Below, in pieces: positions 23,464 through 31,322 of a stretch of 41,711 bases of DNA; position 1 is the stretch's first letter, and each line of letters begins with the position of its first letter. Source of the DNA: Phycisphaerae bacterium. Its GTDB lineage: Bacteria > Planctomycetota > Phycisphaerae > Sedimentisphaerales > Anaerohalosphaeraceae. The translations under genes and the position numbers were made by a program. The stretch is taken from positions 1-41,711 of the forward strand of contig JACZKQ010000062.1 in assembly GCA_014859965.1 (NCBI GenBank), in the 5' to 3' direction. The notes beneath the pieces are model-generated. The model did no database searches. It saw only the letters and a program-made list of their open reading frames with translations, and was not told where the DNA came from.

Positions 23464-25191
23464 ATGCATTATCTTGATGAAATGCATATTTTCCTGTTTC
23501 TGGCGCAGGTATTCGTTCTGCTTGCGCTGGCTCGCGGGCTGGGGGAGTTGTTCCGCAAGTGGGGTCAGCCGGCCTTGACAGCCGAGCTGCTGGTCGGCGT
23601 ACTGGTGGGCCCGACGATATTGGGGCGTTTTGCGCCGGTGGTCCATCAGTGGCTTTTTCCTGTGAGCATCGTCCAGGAGACGATGTTAGACACCGTGGCG
23701 TGGTTGGGTCTGCTTTTTCTACTGCTGACGATCGGGTTCGAGATCGACTTTTCCGTCGCCTGGCGTCAACGGGGCAGGGCCCTGACCATTGCCGTGGCCG
23801 ACATCGTGATCCCGATGGTGATTGCGTTTGTGCCTTGCCTGTTTCTACCGGCGCATTACCTTGTGGAGTCCGATCAGCGGGTGGTGTTTGCGTTGTTCAT
23901 GGCGACGGTAATGACCATCAGTGCGATGCCGGTAGCGGCGAAAGTGCTGCACGATATGAACCTGCTGAAGGCCGATGTGGGCTTTCTGATCGTCTCGGCG
24001 CTGGCGGTGAATGACCTGATGGGCTGGGTGCTGTTTACAATCGTGCTGGGGCTGTTTGCCCAGGCGACGGTTGCGATCGGTTCCGTTCTGGCGGTGTTTG
24101 CCGGAACGGTCGGGATGGCGGGGCTGGCGCTGTGGCTGGGGCCGGGCATGGCGACCCGCGCACTGGACAGGCTGCATCGGCGGAAACTGCCGGAGCCCGG
24201 TACGTCGCTGACGTTTGCATGTCTTCTGGCGCTGCTGTTCGGCGCGGTCACGCAAAAGCTGGGCATTCACGCGCTGTTCGGGTTTTTTATCGCGGGCGTG
24301 GTGATGGGTGAGGCGAAGAACCTGTCGGAGCAGACGCGCGGCATCATTTCGGAGATGGTTCACGCGGTTTTCGTGCCGCTGTTTTTCGCCACGATCGGGC
24401 TGAAGATCGACTTTGCGGCGCATTTTGATTGGTTTCTCGTTTTGTTCATGTGCGTCATCGGGATCGCGGGTCGGTATGTCGGGGCGTGGATAGGCGTGAG
24501 CCTGACAAAGGCGCCGCGGATCAACAGGGACCTGATCTCTATAGCGCACACGGCGGGCGGGATGATGGAGATTGTGGTGGCTGTTCTTGCGCTGGAGACG
24601 GGGCTGATCACTCCGCAGGTATTCGTGGCGATCGTGCTGAGTGCGGTTGTATCGTGCATGATCATGGGTCCGTGGATGCGCGCTGCCATGGTCAGACGGG
24701 CGGCGGCCGGTTTGATGAACTTCATGACACGGGATTCGCTCGTTGCGGCCATGGCGGCAACGGACCGTGCGGAGGCGATTGGCGAACTGTCGGACAAGGT
24801 TGCAGTCCGTGCGGGCGTACCCAGTGCGAAGATTGCAGAGGCGGCGATGACTCGGGAAGTGGCCTTCGGGACGGGAGTGGGATATGGCGTGGCCATTCCC
24901 CACGTGCGGATGGATGCCGTGAAAAACCCCGTTGTTGCAATCGGGAGAGCACCGCAGGGGCTGGACTGGAATGCGCCTGACGGGCAGCCTGTAAGCCGGG
25001 TATTCTTCCTGCTCACGCCGGCGGACGTGCACGACGTACATGCGCAGCTTCTGGCGGAGGTTGCGCGGGCGATGCAGGATCCTGAAAATCGTCGGCGTTT
25101 CGACGAGGCGCGGGCGCCCGCGCTTTGGGAGACATTGAGGGACCTGTTTCCAAAGGGTGACGTTCAGGGCAAACGCCGTCGCAGATTCTGA
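23464..25191 (+). CDS. Cation/proton antiporter (CPA2) fused to a PTS EIIA domain
   Basis: 575 residues. About 1-405 form a CPA2-type (KefB/NapA-like) transporter with roughly twelve membrane helices: ELLVGVLVGPTILGRF, LLFLLLTIGFEIDF, SALAVNDLMGWVLF (the Asn-Asp pair of the transport core), HALFGFFIAGVVMGEAKNL and AHTAGGMMEIVVAVLALETG. From about 415 to 560 lies a fructose/mannitol-type EIIA domain, whose phosphoryl-accepting histidine would be His480 in GYGVAIPHVRMD. The EIIA part could sense phosphotransferase state and gate ion exchange, as regulatory EIIA-Ntr-like proteins do with potassium transporters. No EIIB, EIIC, HPr or EI gene is in the window. The exchanged ion is not evident. Confidence 0.9.
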   Translation: MHYLDEMHIFLFLAQVFVLLALARGLGELFRKWGQPALTAELLVGVLVGPTILGRFAPVVHQWLFPVSIVQETMLDTVAWLGLLFLLLTIGFEIDFSVAWRQRGRALTIAVADIVIPMVIAFVPCLFLPAHYLVESDQRVVFALFMATVMTISAMPVAAKVLHDMNLLKADVGFLIVSALAVNDLMGWVLFTIVLGLFAQATVAIGSVLAVFAGTVGMAGLALWLGPGMATRALDRLHRRKLPEPGTSLTFACLLALLFGAVTQKLGIHALFGFFIAGVVMGEAKNLSEQTRGIISEMVHAVFVPLFFATIGLKIDFAAHFDWFLVLFMCVIGIAGRYVGAWIGVSLTKAPRINRDLISIAHTAGGMMEIVVAVLALETGLITPQVFVAIVLSAVVSCMIMGPWMRAAMVRRAAAGLMNFMTRDSLVAAMAATDRAEAIGELSDKVAVRAGVPSAKIAEAAMTREVAFGTGVGYGVAIPHVRMDAVKNPVVAIGRAPQGLDWNAPDGQPVSRVFFLLTPADVHDVHAQLLAEVARAMQDPENRRRFDEARAPALWETLRDLFPKGDVQGKRRRRF

Positions 25192-25289
25192 GGGGCACCA
25201 ACCTTTGCGATGTGCTCCATCACGTCAAACAGGCATTCATTAAGTCCAGAAATGATTTCACACCCCCGACCTGCACGCGTGTTATTATA

Positions 25290-25318
25290 TTGCCTGCAGG
25301 ACGCTGGCGGGCTACAAT
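25290..25318 (+). promoter_or_regulatory. Promoter of the RhaT-GH106 fusion gene
   Basis: TTGCCT (25290-25295), 17-bp spacer, TACAAT (25313-25318), about 100 nt ahead of the ATG. The remainder of 25192-25418 shows no gene. Confidence 0.45.
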
Positions 25319-25418
25319 CACAGGCGGTGCGGCTTGGCGCGGGTGGGGTCGTTTTGTGGTGTTTGCGCGGGGCCGGTGATCGGAAAACGAGGTCGGGGGG
25401 TGAAGGGACGATGGAACA

Positions 25419-28400
25419 ATGGCGGCAGATCCATTTCTTGGCGTGATTTTGCATGCGACAGGGGGGTTGGCGGCGGCGAGTTTTTATCTGCCGTACAAGG
25501 CGGTGCGGAAGTGGGGGTGGGAAAATTACTGGCTGGCCGGGGGACTGTTTGCATGGATCATTGCGCCGTGGGCGATTTCACTGAGCATCATTCCGGATAC
25601 ATTTGCGATTTTACGCGAAGCGCCGCCGAGGACGCTGTTCTGGACGTGGTTCTTCGGCGTGCTTTGGGGCATCGGCGGGCTGACATTCGGGTTGACGATG
25701 CGATACCTGGGCATTGCGCTGGGGTACGCGCTTGCGCTGGGGCTGTGCGCGGTGTTCGGTACGCTCATACCGCCGATTTTTGCCGGCGAGTTGGGCGCAG
25801 TGGCGGGGAGTCTGCCGGGGCAGGTGGTGTTAGCGGGGATTTTCGTGTGTGTGCTGGGCATTGCGTGCAGCGGGCGGGCGGGGATGCTGAAGGAGGCGAA
25901 GCTGGCGGATGGGTCTTCTCAGGCGCACCAGGAATATAACTTCGGGAAGGGGGCGCTGGTGGCGGTGTTCGCCGGCGTGATGAGCGCATCGATGTCGTTT
26001 GGGCTGACGGCGGGCAAGCCCATCGGCGCTATCGCCGTGGAGCACGGGGCGCCGGAGTTGTGGCAGAACCTGCCGGTGTTGGTAGTGGTGCTGCTGGGCG
26101 GGTTTATGACTAACTGCACCTGGTGCGTCTACCAGATGGTGAAGAAGGGCAGCCTGCGGGACTATGTGGCGGGCGGCGATTCGCCGTTCTGGGGCAATCT
26201 CGCGTTGTGCGTGGTCGCGGGCGTGACGTGGTATTTTCAATTTTTCTTCTATGGGATGGGACAGACGAAGATGGGCAAGTATGAGTTTTCAAGCTGGACG
26301 CTGCACATGGCGAGCATCATTATCTTTGGTACGGTGTGGGGGCTGCTGCTGCGGGAATGGCGCGGCACGGGACGACGGACGGGCGCGTGGATTGCCGCGG
26401 GTCTGGCGCTGTTAATCGGCTCGACGCTGGTGGTGGGCTACGGCAATGCGCTGGCTGCGGATGGCGGCGGCCCGGCGGCGGGCGATACGTTAACGTTGGA
26501 GGAGCAGTTTGTGGGCTTGCCGATGGAGGCCAAGCGGCTGACGGGGCCATTATTCTGGCTGCATGGGGACGAGAGCAAAGAGCGGCTGGAGATGTACGTG
26601 GAGAAGGTCGCCGAAGGCGGCAACGGGAGCTTTACGGCGGAATCCCGCCCGCACTCGGATTGGCTGGGCGAGGGGTGGTACCGCGATCTGGAGATCTGCC
26701 TTGCGGCAGCCAAGAAGCATGATTTGAAGATGTGGATCTTCGACGAGATGTGGTGGCCGAGCCAGGGCGTGGCGGGCAAGGTGCCAGGGCGGTATGCGAC
26801 AAAGAAGATGGCGACGTCGGCGGTAGAGGTTGCCGGGCCGACGAAGTGGCGGGGCGAGGGCTACGGCGGCGAGCGGTACATTGCGGCGGTGGCGGGGCGT
26901 GTGGCGGCCGACGGCAAGATCGACGGCGGTTCGCTCGTCGATATGGCCGGACATATCACCGACGGTGTGCTTGCGTGGGATGTGCCGGAGGGAACGTGGC
27001 GGATCATGAAGTTCACGCACGTGCAGGGGCCGCCGTTAGGCCAGAACGGGCAGCTCAGCGTCGACGGGGCCAGCCGGGATTGCGTGGACTGGTTCATCGA
27101 GACGGTGTATCAGCCGCACTACGACCGCTTCAAAGAGGATTTCGGCATGTGGATTCCGGGGTTCTTCTATGACGAGCCGGAGACGCGGGGCGACTGGGGG
27201 ACGGAACTGAACGCCACGCTGGCCGAGTGGGGCGTCGACTGGAAAAAGGCCTACGTCGCGTACAAGTTCGAGCTGAGCGGCGAAAAGCAGGCGGCCGCGA
27301 AGTACCAGTATCTCGATGCGTTCGCCGAGACGTGGGGCCGGACAATGTACGGAACACTCACCGCGTGGTGCGAGGAGCGGGGCGTCAAGTCGATTGGGCA
27401 TTTCATGGAGCATGGGTCGCTTTACCTGCACCCGGAGTTCTGTGCCGGCGACATGATGCGCTTGCAGAAGTACAGCAGCATGGGCGGCATCGACGCGGTG
27501 TTCAAACAGTTTATCATGGGGCGAAAGCGCGTCGGGCACGATGATCCGATGTGGCAGACGCCGAAGCTGGGCAGCTCGATCTCGCATGTGTACGGCAAGC
27601 CCGATGATGTGGCGATGGTGGAGATATTCGGCGCGCGGGGACAGGACCTGACGTACCCGGAGATGAAGTGGTGGATCGATCACATGCAGGTTTCGGGCAT
27701 CAACTTCACGATTCCGCATTCGTTCAATCCGCGGGCCCCGTACGATACGGATTGTCCGCCTTACTTTTACAACGGCGGCCACGAGCCGCGCTGGCCCCTC
27801 TATCGCGTGCTGGCCGACTATTCGAGCCGGCTGACCCTCTTACTGACGGGCGGCCGACACGTGTGCCAGGCGGCGATTTTGTTCGGCGGCAACACGCGCC
27901 GCGTCGGCAAGGCCGTGATGCCCGAGGACATGACGACGGCGCTCCAGGACGCGCTTTTCGATTGCGACTGGCTGCCGTTCGAGGTGTTCGAGCGCGATAC
28001 GAAGCTGGTGGGAGACGAGATCGCTCTGTACCAGGAACGGTACAAGGTGCTGATCGTGCCGCCGGTGGAGGTGATTCCGTATGCGTCGCTGGCGCTGGCT
28101 AAGGCGTTCTTCGATGCGGGCGGCGTCGTGGTGGGCTACGGGTTCCTGCCGTCGAAGTCGGCGACGTTGGGCAAGACGGCGGAAGATATCGCCGTGCTGC
28201 GTACGGGGATATGGGGCAACGCGCAGGCGGGCTTGAAGGCGTGCCGAACAAACGCGGCCGGCGGGCGGAGTTATCTGCTGGCCGAAAAGCCGACGCCGGA
28301 GGACCTGACGCAGGCGCTCTGGAAGGATGCGGGCGTGCCGCCGACGGTCGAGGTTCTTGAAGGCGAGACGAATGACTGGGTGCATGCCCTGCATCGCGTC

Positions 28401-29507
28401 AAGGACGGACGCGACATCTTCTTCATTACGAATCAGAACATCGACAGGCCGGTGCGGCTGAGGGCGGGGCTGCGTGCGGCCGGTTACCCCGAGCGCTGGG
28501 ATGCGATGCGCGGCGAGATCACGTCGGCGGCCTTCGAGCGGCGCGGAGACGTGGCGGAGATGACGTTGGAACTTGAGCCGTTCGAGTCGGTGGCAATTGT
28601 GTTCAGTGCCGAGCAGCGCGCGCTGCCGGCGGCTGTTGACGGTGCGATGCAGGCAGTGGCGGCGGTTGATGTTGTTCGGCGCCAGGGCGCTGCCGAGACC
28701 GCAGCGGCGGCGATTGTCGAGCAAGAGAAACCGGCCCTTGTGGACTGCCGGTGGGTGTGGGTCGGCGGGGGCAATCCGGCGGCCGCGGCGGCCGTGGGAT
28801 CATGTTATTTTCGCAGGGTTGTCGATATCGATACAGGCAAGAAGGTCGCGTCGGCGCGGTTGATTATCAACGCGGACAATACGGCGGTTCCGTTTGTCAA
28901 CGGCGTCAAGCTGACGGACGGGCGGCTGGACACGTGGCAGGCGGTCAGTGACATCGACATTACCGAACACGTGAGGCCGGGCGGCAACGTGCTTGCCGTG
29001 GAAGTCGTCAACGGCGGTACCGAGCCGAATCCGGCGGGACTGATCGGCAAGGTTGTCGTGGCGTTTGCCGACGGCGGCACAATCACCGTGCGGATCGACG
29101 AGATGTGGCGGGCGGCGGCAACTGCGCCCGCAGGCTGGACCGCAAATGACTTCGACGACAAGGGTTGGGCGGCGGCCGTGCCGTTTGCCAACTACGGGCA
29201 GTCGCCCTGGGGCGATATGAGTTCACGGAGGATTACACGAAGTCCCATAGAAAAAGCCGATCCGTTCGACGGCCGCTTCGTCGTGCCTGCGGGCGTGGAT
29301 ATCGCGCAGGTTCGAAGCGTCCTTGTTATGGATGGGATCGCGCCGGAAGCGGCGGCGCGGATCACGATCAACGGCGCGTATGCCGGCGGCGTAATCGAGA
29401 GACCGCTGCGACTGGACGTGACTCGCTTTATGCGGGCGGGTGAGAACACAATCGCCATTGAGCCGTTTGCGCCAAGTTCGGTGAAGGTGTTGTTTCATGC
29501 AAATTAA
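25419..29507 (+). CDS. RhaT rhamnose/proton symporter fused to GH106 alpha-L-rhamnosidase
   Basis: 1362 residues in one uninterrupted frame. Residues 1-345 are a complete RhaT: ten membrane helices, with landmarks FYLPYKAVRKWGWENYW, GLTMRYLGIALG, WYFQFFFYGMGQ and a final GYGNALAAD, matching E. coli RhaT to its last residue (344 aa). From about 355 to 1090 is a GH106-like alpha-L-rhamnosidase (LTGPLFWLHGDES, LKMWIFDEMWWPSQG, PGFFYDEPETRGDW). About 1107-1362 are galactose-binding-like sandwiches (RLIINADNTAVPFVNG). Basic loops after helices 1, 5, 7 and 9 put the C-terminus in the periplasm, so the hydrolase would release rhamnose beside its own importer. No ATG with a ribosome site marks a separate GH106 start. 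The alternative is an assembly fusion, but there is no sign of one. An amidohydrolase follows. Confidence 0.88.
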   Translation: MAADPFLGVILHATGGLAAASFYLPYKAVRKWGWENYWLAGGLFAWIIAPWAISLSIIPDTFAILREAPPRTLFWTWFFGVLWGIGGLTFGLTMRYLGIALGYALALGLCAVFGTLIPPIFAGELGAVAGSLPGQVVLAGIFVCVLGIACSGRAGMLKEAKLADGSSQAHQEYNFGKGALVAVFAGVMSASMSFGLTAGKPIGAIAVEHGAPELWQNLPVLVVVLLGGFMTNCTWCVYQMVKKGSLRDYVAGGDSPFWGNLALCVVAGVTWYFQFFFYGMGQTKMGKYEFSSWTLHMASIIIFGTVWGLLLREWRGTGRRTGAWIAAGLALLIGSTLVVGYGNALAADGGGPAAGDTLTLEEQFVGLPMEAKRLTGPLFWLHGDESKERLEMYVEKVAEGGNGSFTAESRPHSDWLGEGWYRDLEICLAAAKKHDLKMWIFDEMWWPSQGVAGKVPGRYATKKMATSAVEVAGPTKWRGEGYGGERYIAAVAGRVAADGKIDGGSLVDMAGHITDGVLAWDVPEGTWRIMKFTHVQGPPLGQNGQLSVDGASRDCVDWFIETVYQPHYDRFKEDFGMWIPGFFYDEPETRGDWGTELNATLAEWGVDWKKAYVAYKFELSGEKQAAAKYQYLDAFAETWGRTMYGTLTAWCEERGVKSIGHFMEHGSLYLHPEFCAGDMMRLQKYSSMGGIDAVFKQFIMGRKRVGHDDPMWQTPKLGSSISHVYGKPDDVAMVEIFGARGQDLTYPEMKWWIDHMQVSGINFTIPHSFNPRAPYDTDCPPYFYNGGHEPRWPLYRVLADYSSRLTLLLTGGRHVCQAAILFGGNTRRVGKAVMPEDMTTALQDALFDCDWLPFEVFERDTKLVGDEIALYQERYKVLIVPPVEVIPYASLALAKAFFDAGGVVVGYGFLPSKSATLGKTAEDIAVLRTGIWGNAQAGLKACRTNAAGGRSYLLAEKPTPEDLTQALWKDAGVPPTVEVLEGETNDWVHALHRVKDGRDIFFITNQNIDRPVRLRAGLRAAGYPERWDAMRGEITSAAFERRGDVAEMTLELEPFESVAIVFSAEQRALPAAVDGAMQAVAAVDVVRRQGAAETAAAAIVEQEKPALVDCRWVWVGGGNPAAAAAVGSCYFRRVVDIDTGKKVASARLIINADNTAVPFVNGVKLTDGRLDTWQAVSDIDITEHVRPGGNVLAVEVVNGGTEPNPAGLIGKVVVAFADGGTITVRIDEMWRAAATAPAGWTANDFDDKGWAAAVPFANYGQSPWGDMSSRRITRSPIEKADPFDGRFVVPAGVDIAQVRSVLVMDGIAPEAAARITINGAYAGGVIERPLRLDVTRFMRAGENTIAIEPFAPSSVKVLFHAN

Positions 29508-29535
29508 AATGAGCGATCCGGCCCAAGGTTATCCT

Positions 29536-29559
29536 ACACAGGCAGGATGCCCGTGTCGC
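29536..29559. repeat. REP-like hairpin between the fusion gene and the amidohydrolase
   Basis: ACACAGGCA (29536-29544) / TGCCCGTGT (29548-29556) pair over 9 bp with one mismatch and a GGA loop. GCCCGTGTCGC (29549-29559) is identical to 19195-19205. Confidence 0.45.
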
Positions 29560-29579
29560 CCTGAGGGGCATGGAGCGCT

Positions 29580-30374
29580 ATGGGCGGAGTGATTGATTTT
29601 CATACGCATGCGTTTCCGGATGCGCTGGCTGAGCGGGCGATGGAGCGACTGGAGGCGCAGGCGCAGATTCGTGCGCATCTGGACGGGCGGATCGGGTCAT
29701 TGCTTGCGGCGATGGATCGGGCAGGCATCGAGCAGAGCGTCGTCTGCTGCATTGCGACGCGGCCGGGGCAGTTCGATGCGATCCTGCGGTGGTGCGGAGA
29801 GATTGCGTCGGAGCGGATTGTCCCATTTGCCTCGGTGCATCCGGACGATGCGGACGTGGCGGGCAAGATCCGGGCAGTGCGGCAGGCGGGGCTGAGGGGG
29901 GTGAAACTGCACCCGTACTACCAGGATTTCTTCGCCGATGAGGCGCGTGCGCTGCCGATCTATGAGGCGATGTGCCGTGAGGGCCTGATCGGCGTGCTGC
30001 ACACGGGGTACGATTTCGCATTCGAGCGGGATGAGCGGGCCGGGCCCCGGCGGGTTCTAAAGGTCATCGAGGCATTCGCCGACTTGAAGATTGTAATGTC
30101 GCACCTCGGGGGATGGCAGGACTGGGACGCCGTTGAAGAGGCGATCATCGGCAAGGATATCTATGTGGAGATTTCATATTCGCTGGACTACCTGCCGCCC
30201 GAGCGCGTGCGGCGGATGATCCTGGCGCACCCGGCTCACTATATGCTTTTCGGCAGCGACAGCCCGTGGGGGGATGCCTGGCGGGGTATCGAGCAGGTAA
30301 AGGCATTAAAACTGGGTGCCGAGCGCCAGGAGCTGCTCTTGAGCAGCAACGCCAGAGACCTTCTGGGAGGGTGA
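29580..30374 (+). CDS. Amidohydrolase-family (Amidohydro_2) metal-dependent hydrolase
   Basis: 264 residues. A TIM-barrel amidohydrolase with the first-strand metal pair His8-x-His10 (VIDFHTHAFPD), the strand with VKLHPYYQDF, IGVLHTGYDF, IVMSHLGGWQDW and the terminal Asp of FGSDSPWGD. The family includes ACMSD-like decarboxylases and lactonases. Directly downstream of the RhaT-rhamnosidase gene on the same strand (72 nt), it might act on a sugar lactone, since lactonases occur in non-phosphorylated rhamnose breakdown, but this is inference from position. No signal peptide, so cytoplasmic. Confidence 0.85.
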   Translation: MGGVIDFHTHAFPDALAERAMERLEAQAQIRAHLDGRIGSLLAAMDRAGIEQSVVCCIATRPGQFDAILRWCGEIASERIVPFASVHPDDADVAGKIRAVRQAGLRGVKLHPYYQDFFADEARALPIYEAMCREGLIGVLHTGYDFAFERDERAGPRRVLKVIEAFADLKIVMSHLGGWQDWDAVEEAIIGKDIYVEISYSLDYLPPERVRRMILAHPAHYMLFGSDSPWGDAWRGIEQVKALKLGAERQELLLSSNARDLLGG

Positions 30375-30431
30375 GTCGGCGGGCAGCGGGCGAATGATGC
30401 GATAATGTACCGGGCGGCGGTTCTTATTCTG

Positions 30432-30459
30432 TTGCGGCGGGGCGGGTTTTGGCTACAAT
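30432..30459 (+). promoter_or_regulatory. Possible hisA promoter
   Basis: TTGCGG (30432-30437), 16-bp spacer, TACAAT (30454-30459), about 50 nt upstream of the ATG at 30511. Confidence 0.42.
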
Positions 30460-30510
30460 TCCGGCTCGTGTGTATTCCATGATGTGTTGAATTTCGGAAT
30501 TGAGGTTGCT

Positions 30511-31227
30511 ATGGACGTTATACCGGCGATAGATCTTATCGGGAACAAGTGCGTGCGGCTGATCCAGGGTGAATATCACCGTCAGATCACGTATGAAGAC
30601 GACCCGATCAAGCAGGCGGGGATATTCCGGGACGCCGGGGCCGAATGGCTGCACATCGTGGATCTGGACGGTGCGCGGATGGGGCGAAGCGTGAACTTCG
30701 AAGCGATCAAGGCGATTACGGCAAAGTATGACATGGACGTGGAGGTCGGCGGGGGCATTCGCGACGAGGCGACGATTCGTCAAATGCTGGATGCGGGGGT
30801 GAAGCGGCTGATCATCGGGACTTCGGCCGTGAACAATTTTGAGTGGTTCTCGCAAATGGCCAACAAGTTCGTAAACAAACTGGCGTTCGGGCTGGATGCG
30901 CGGGGATCGAAGGTGGCTGTTGCGGGGTGGACGCAGGAGATACCGCAGCGGCTGTGGGATTTTGCGGCGCAGGCGGCGAACCTGCCGCTGTCGGCGATCA
31001 TTTATACGGACATCACGAAGGACGGGATGATGTCGGGCCCGAACTTCGACCGGACCAAGGCGCTGGCCGATGCGGTGAGTCTGCCGGTTATCGCGGCGGG
31101 CGGGGTCACGCAAGTGGAGGACGTGGTGCGGCTGAAGGAACTGGGAATTGCCGGCGCAATCGTGGGCCGCGCGCTGTACGAGGGGACGATCGACCTGCAC
31201 GCGGCGATCCGGGCGGGGCGGGGGTAG
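30511..31227 (+). CDS. hisA: ProFAR isomerase HisA
   Basis: 238 residues from ATG 30511 (GAGG 5 nt upstream); an in-frame TTG at 30484 is less likely. A barrel beginning MDVIPAIDLIGNKCVRLIQG. Both catalytic aspartates are present, Asp8 and Asp129 (LAFGLDARG), along with the phosphate loops VEVGGGIRDE and VIAAGGVT and YTDITKDGMMSGPN. It isomerises ProFAR to PRFAR, the substrate of HisFH. It stands alone, about 15 kb from hisHF and on the opposite strand. Confidence 0.96.
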   Translation: MDVIPAIDLIGNKCVRLIQGEYHRQITYEDDPIKQAGIFRDAGAEWLHIVDLDGARMGRSVNFEAIKAITAKYDMDVEVGGGIRDEATIRQMLDAGVKRLIIGTSAVNNFEWFSQMANKFVNKLAFGLDARGSKVAVAGWTQEIPQRLWDFAAQAANLPLSAIIYTDITKDGMMSGPNFDRTKALADAVSLPVIAAGGVTQVEDVVRLKELGIAGAIVGRALYEGTIDLHAAIRAGRG

Positions 31228-31322
31228 GCTGTCCGGTATTGTATATTGACGATTGATTATTGGCGAGCAAATGCAAACGGCGCTCGAGGGTCGTCCCTGC
31301 AACGCGACTCGGCGCGATTAGC

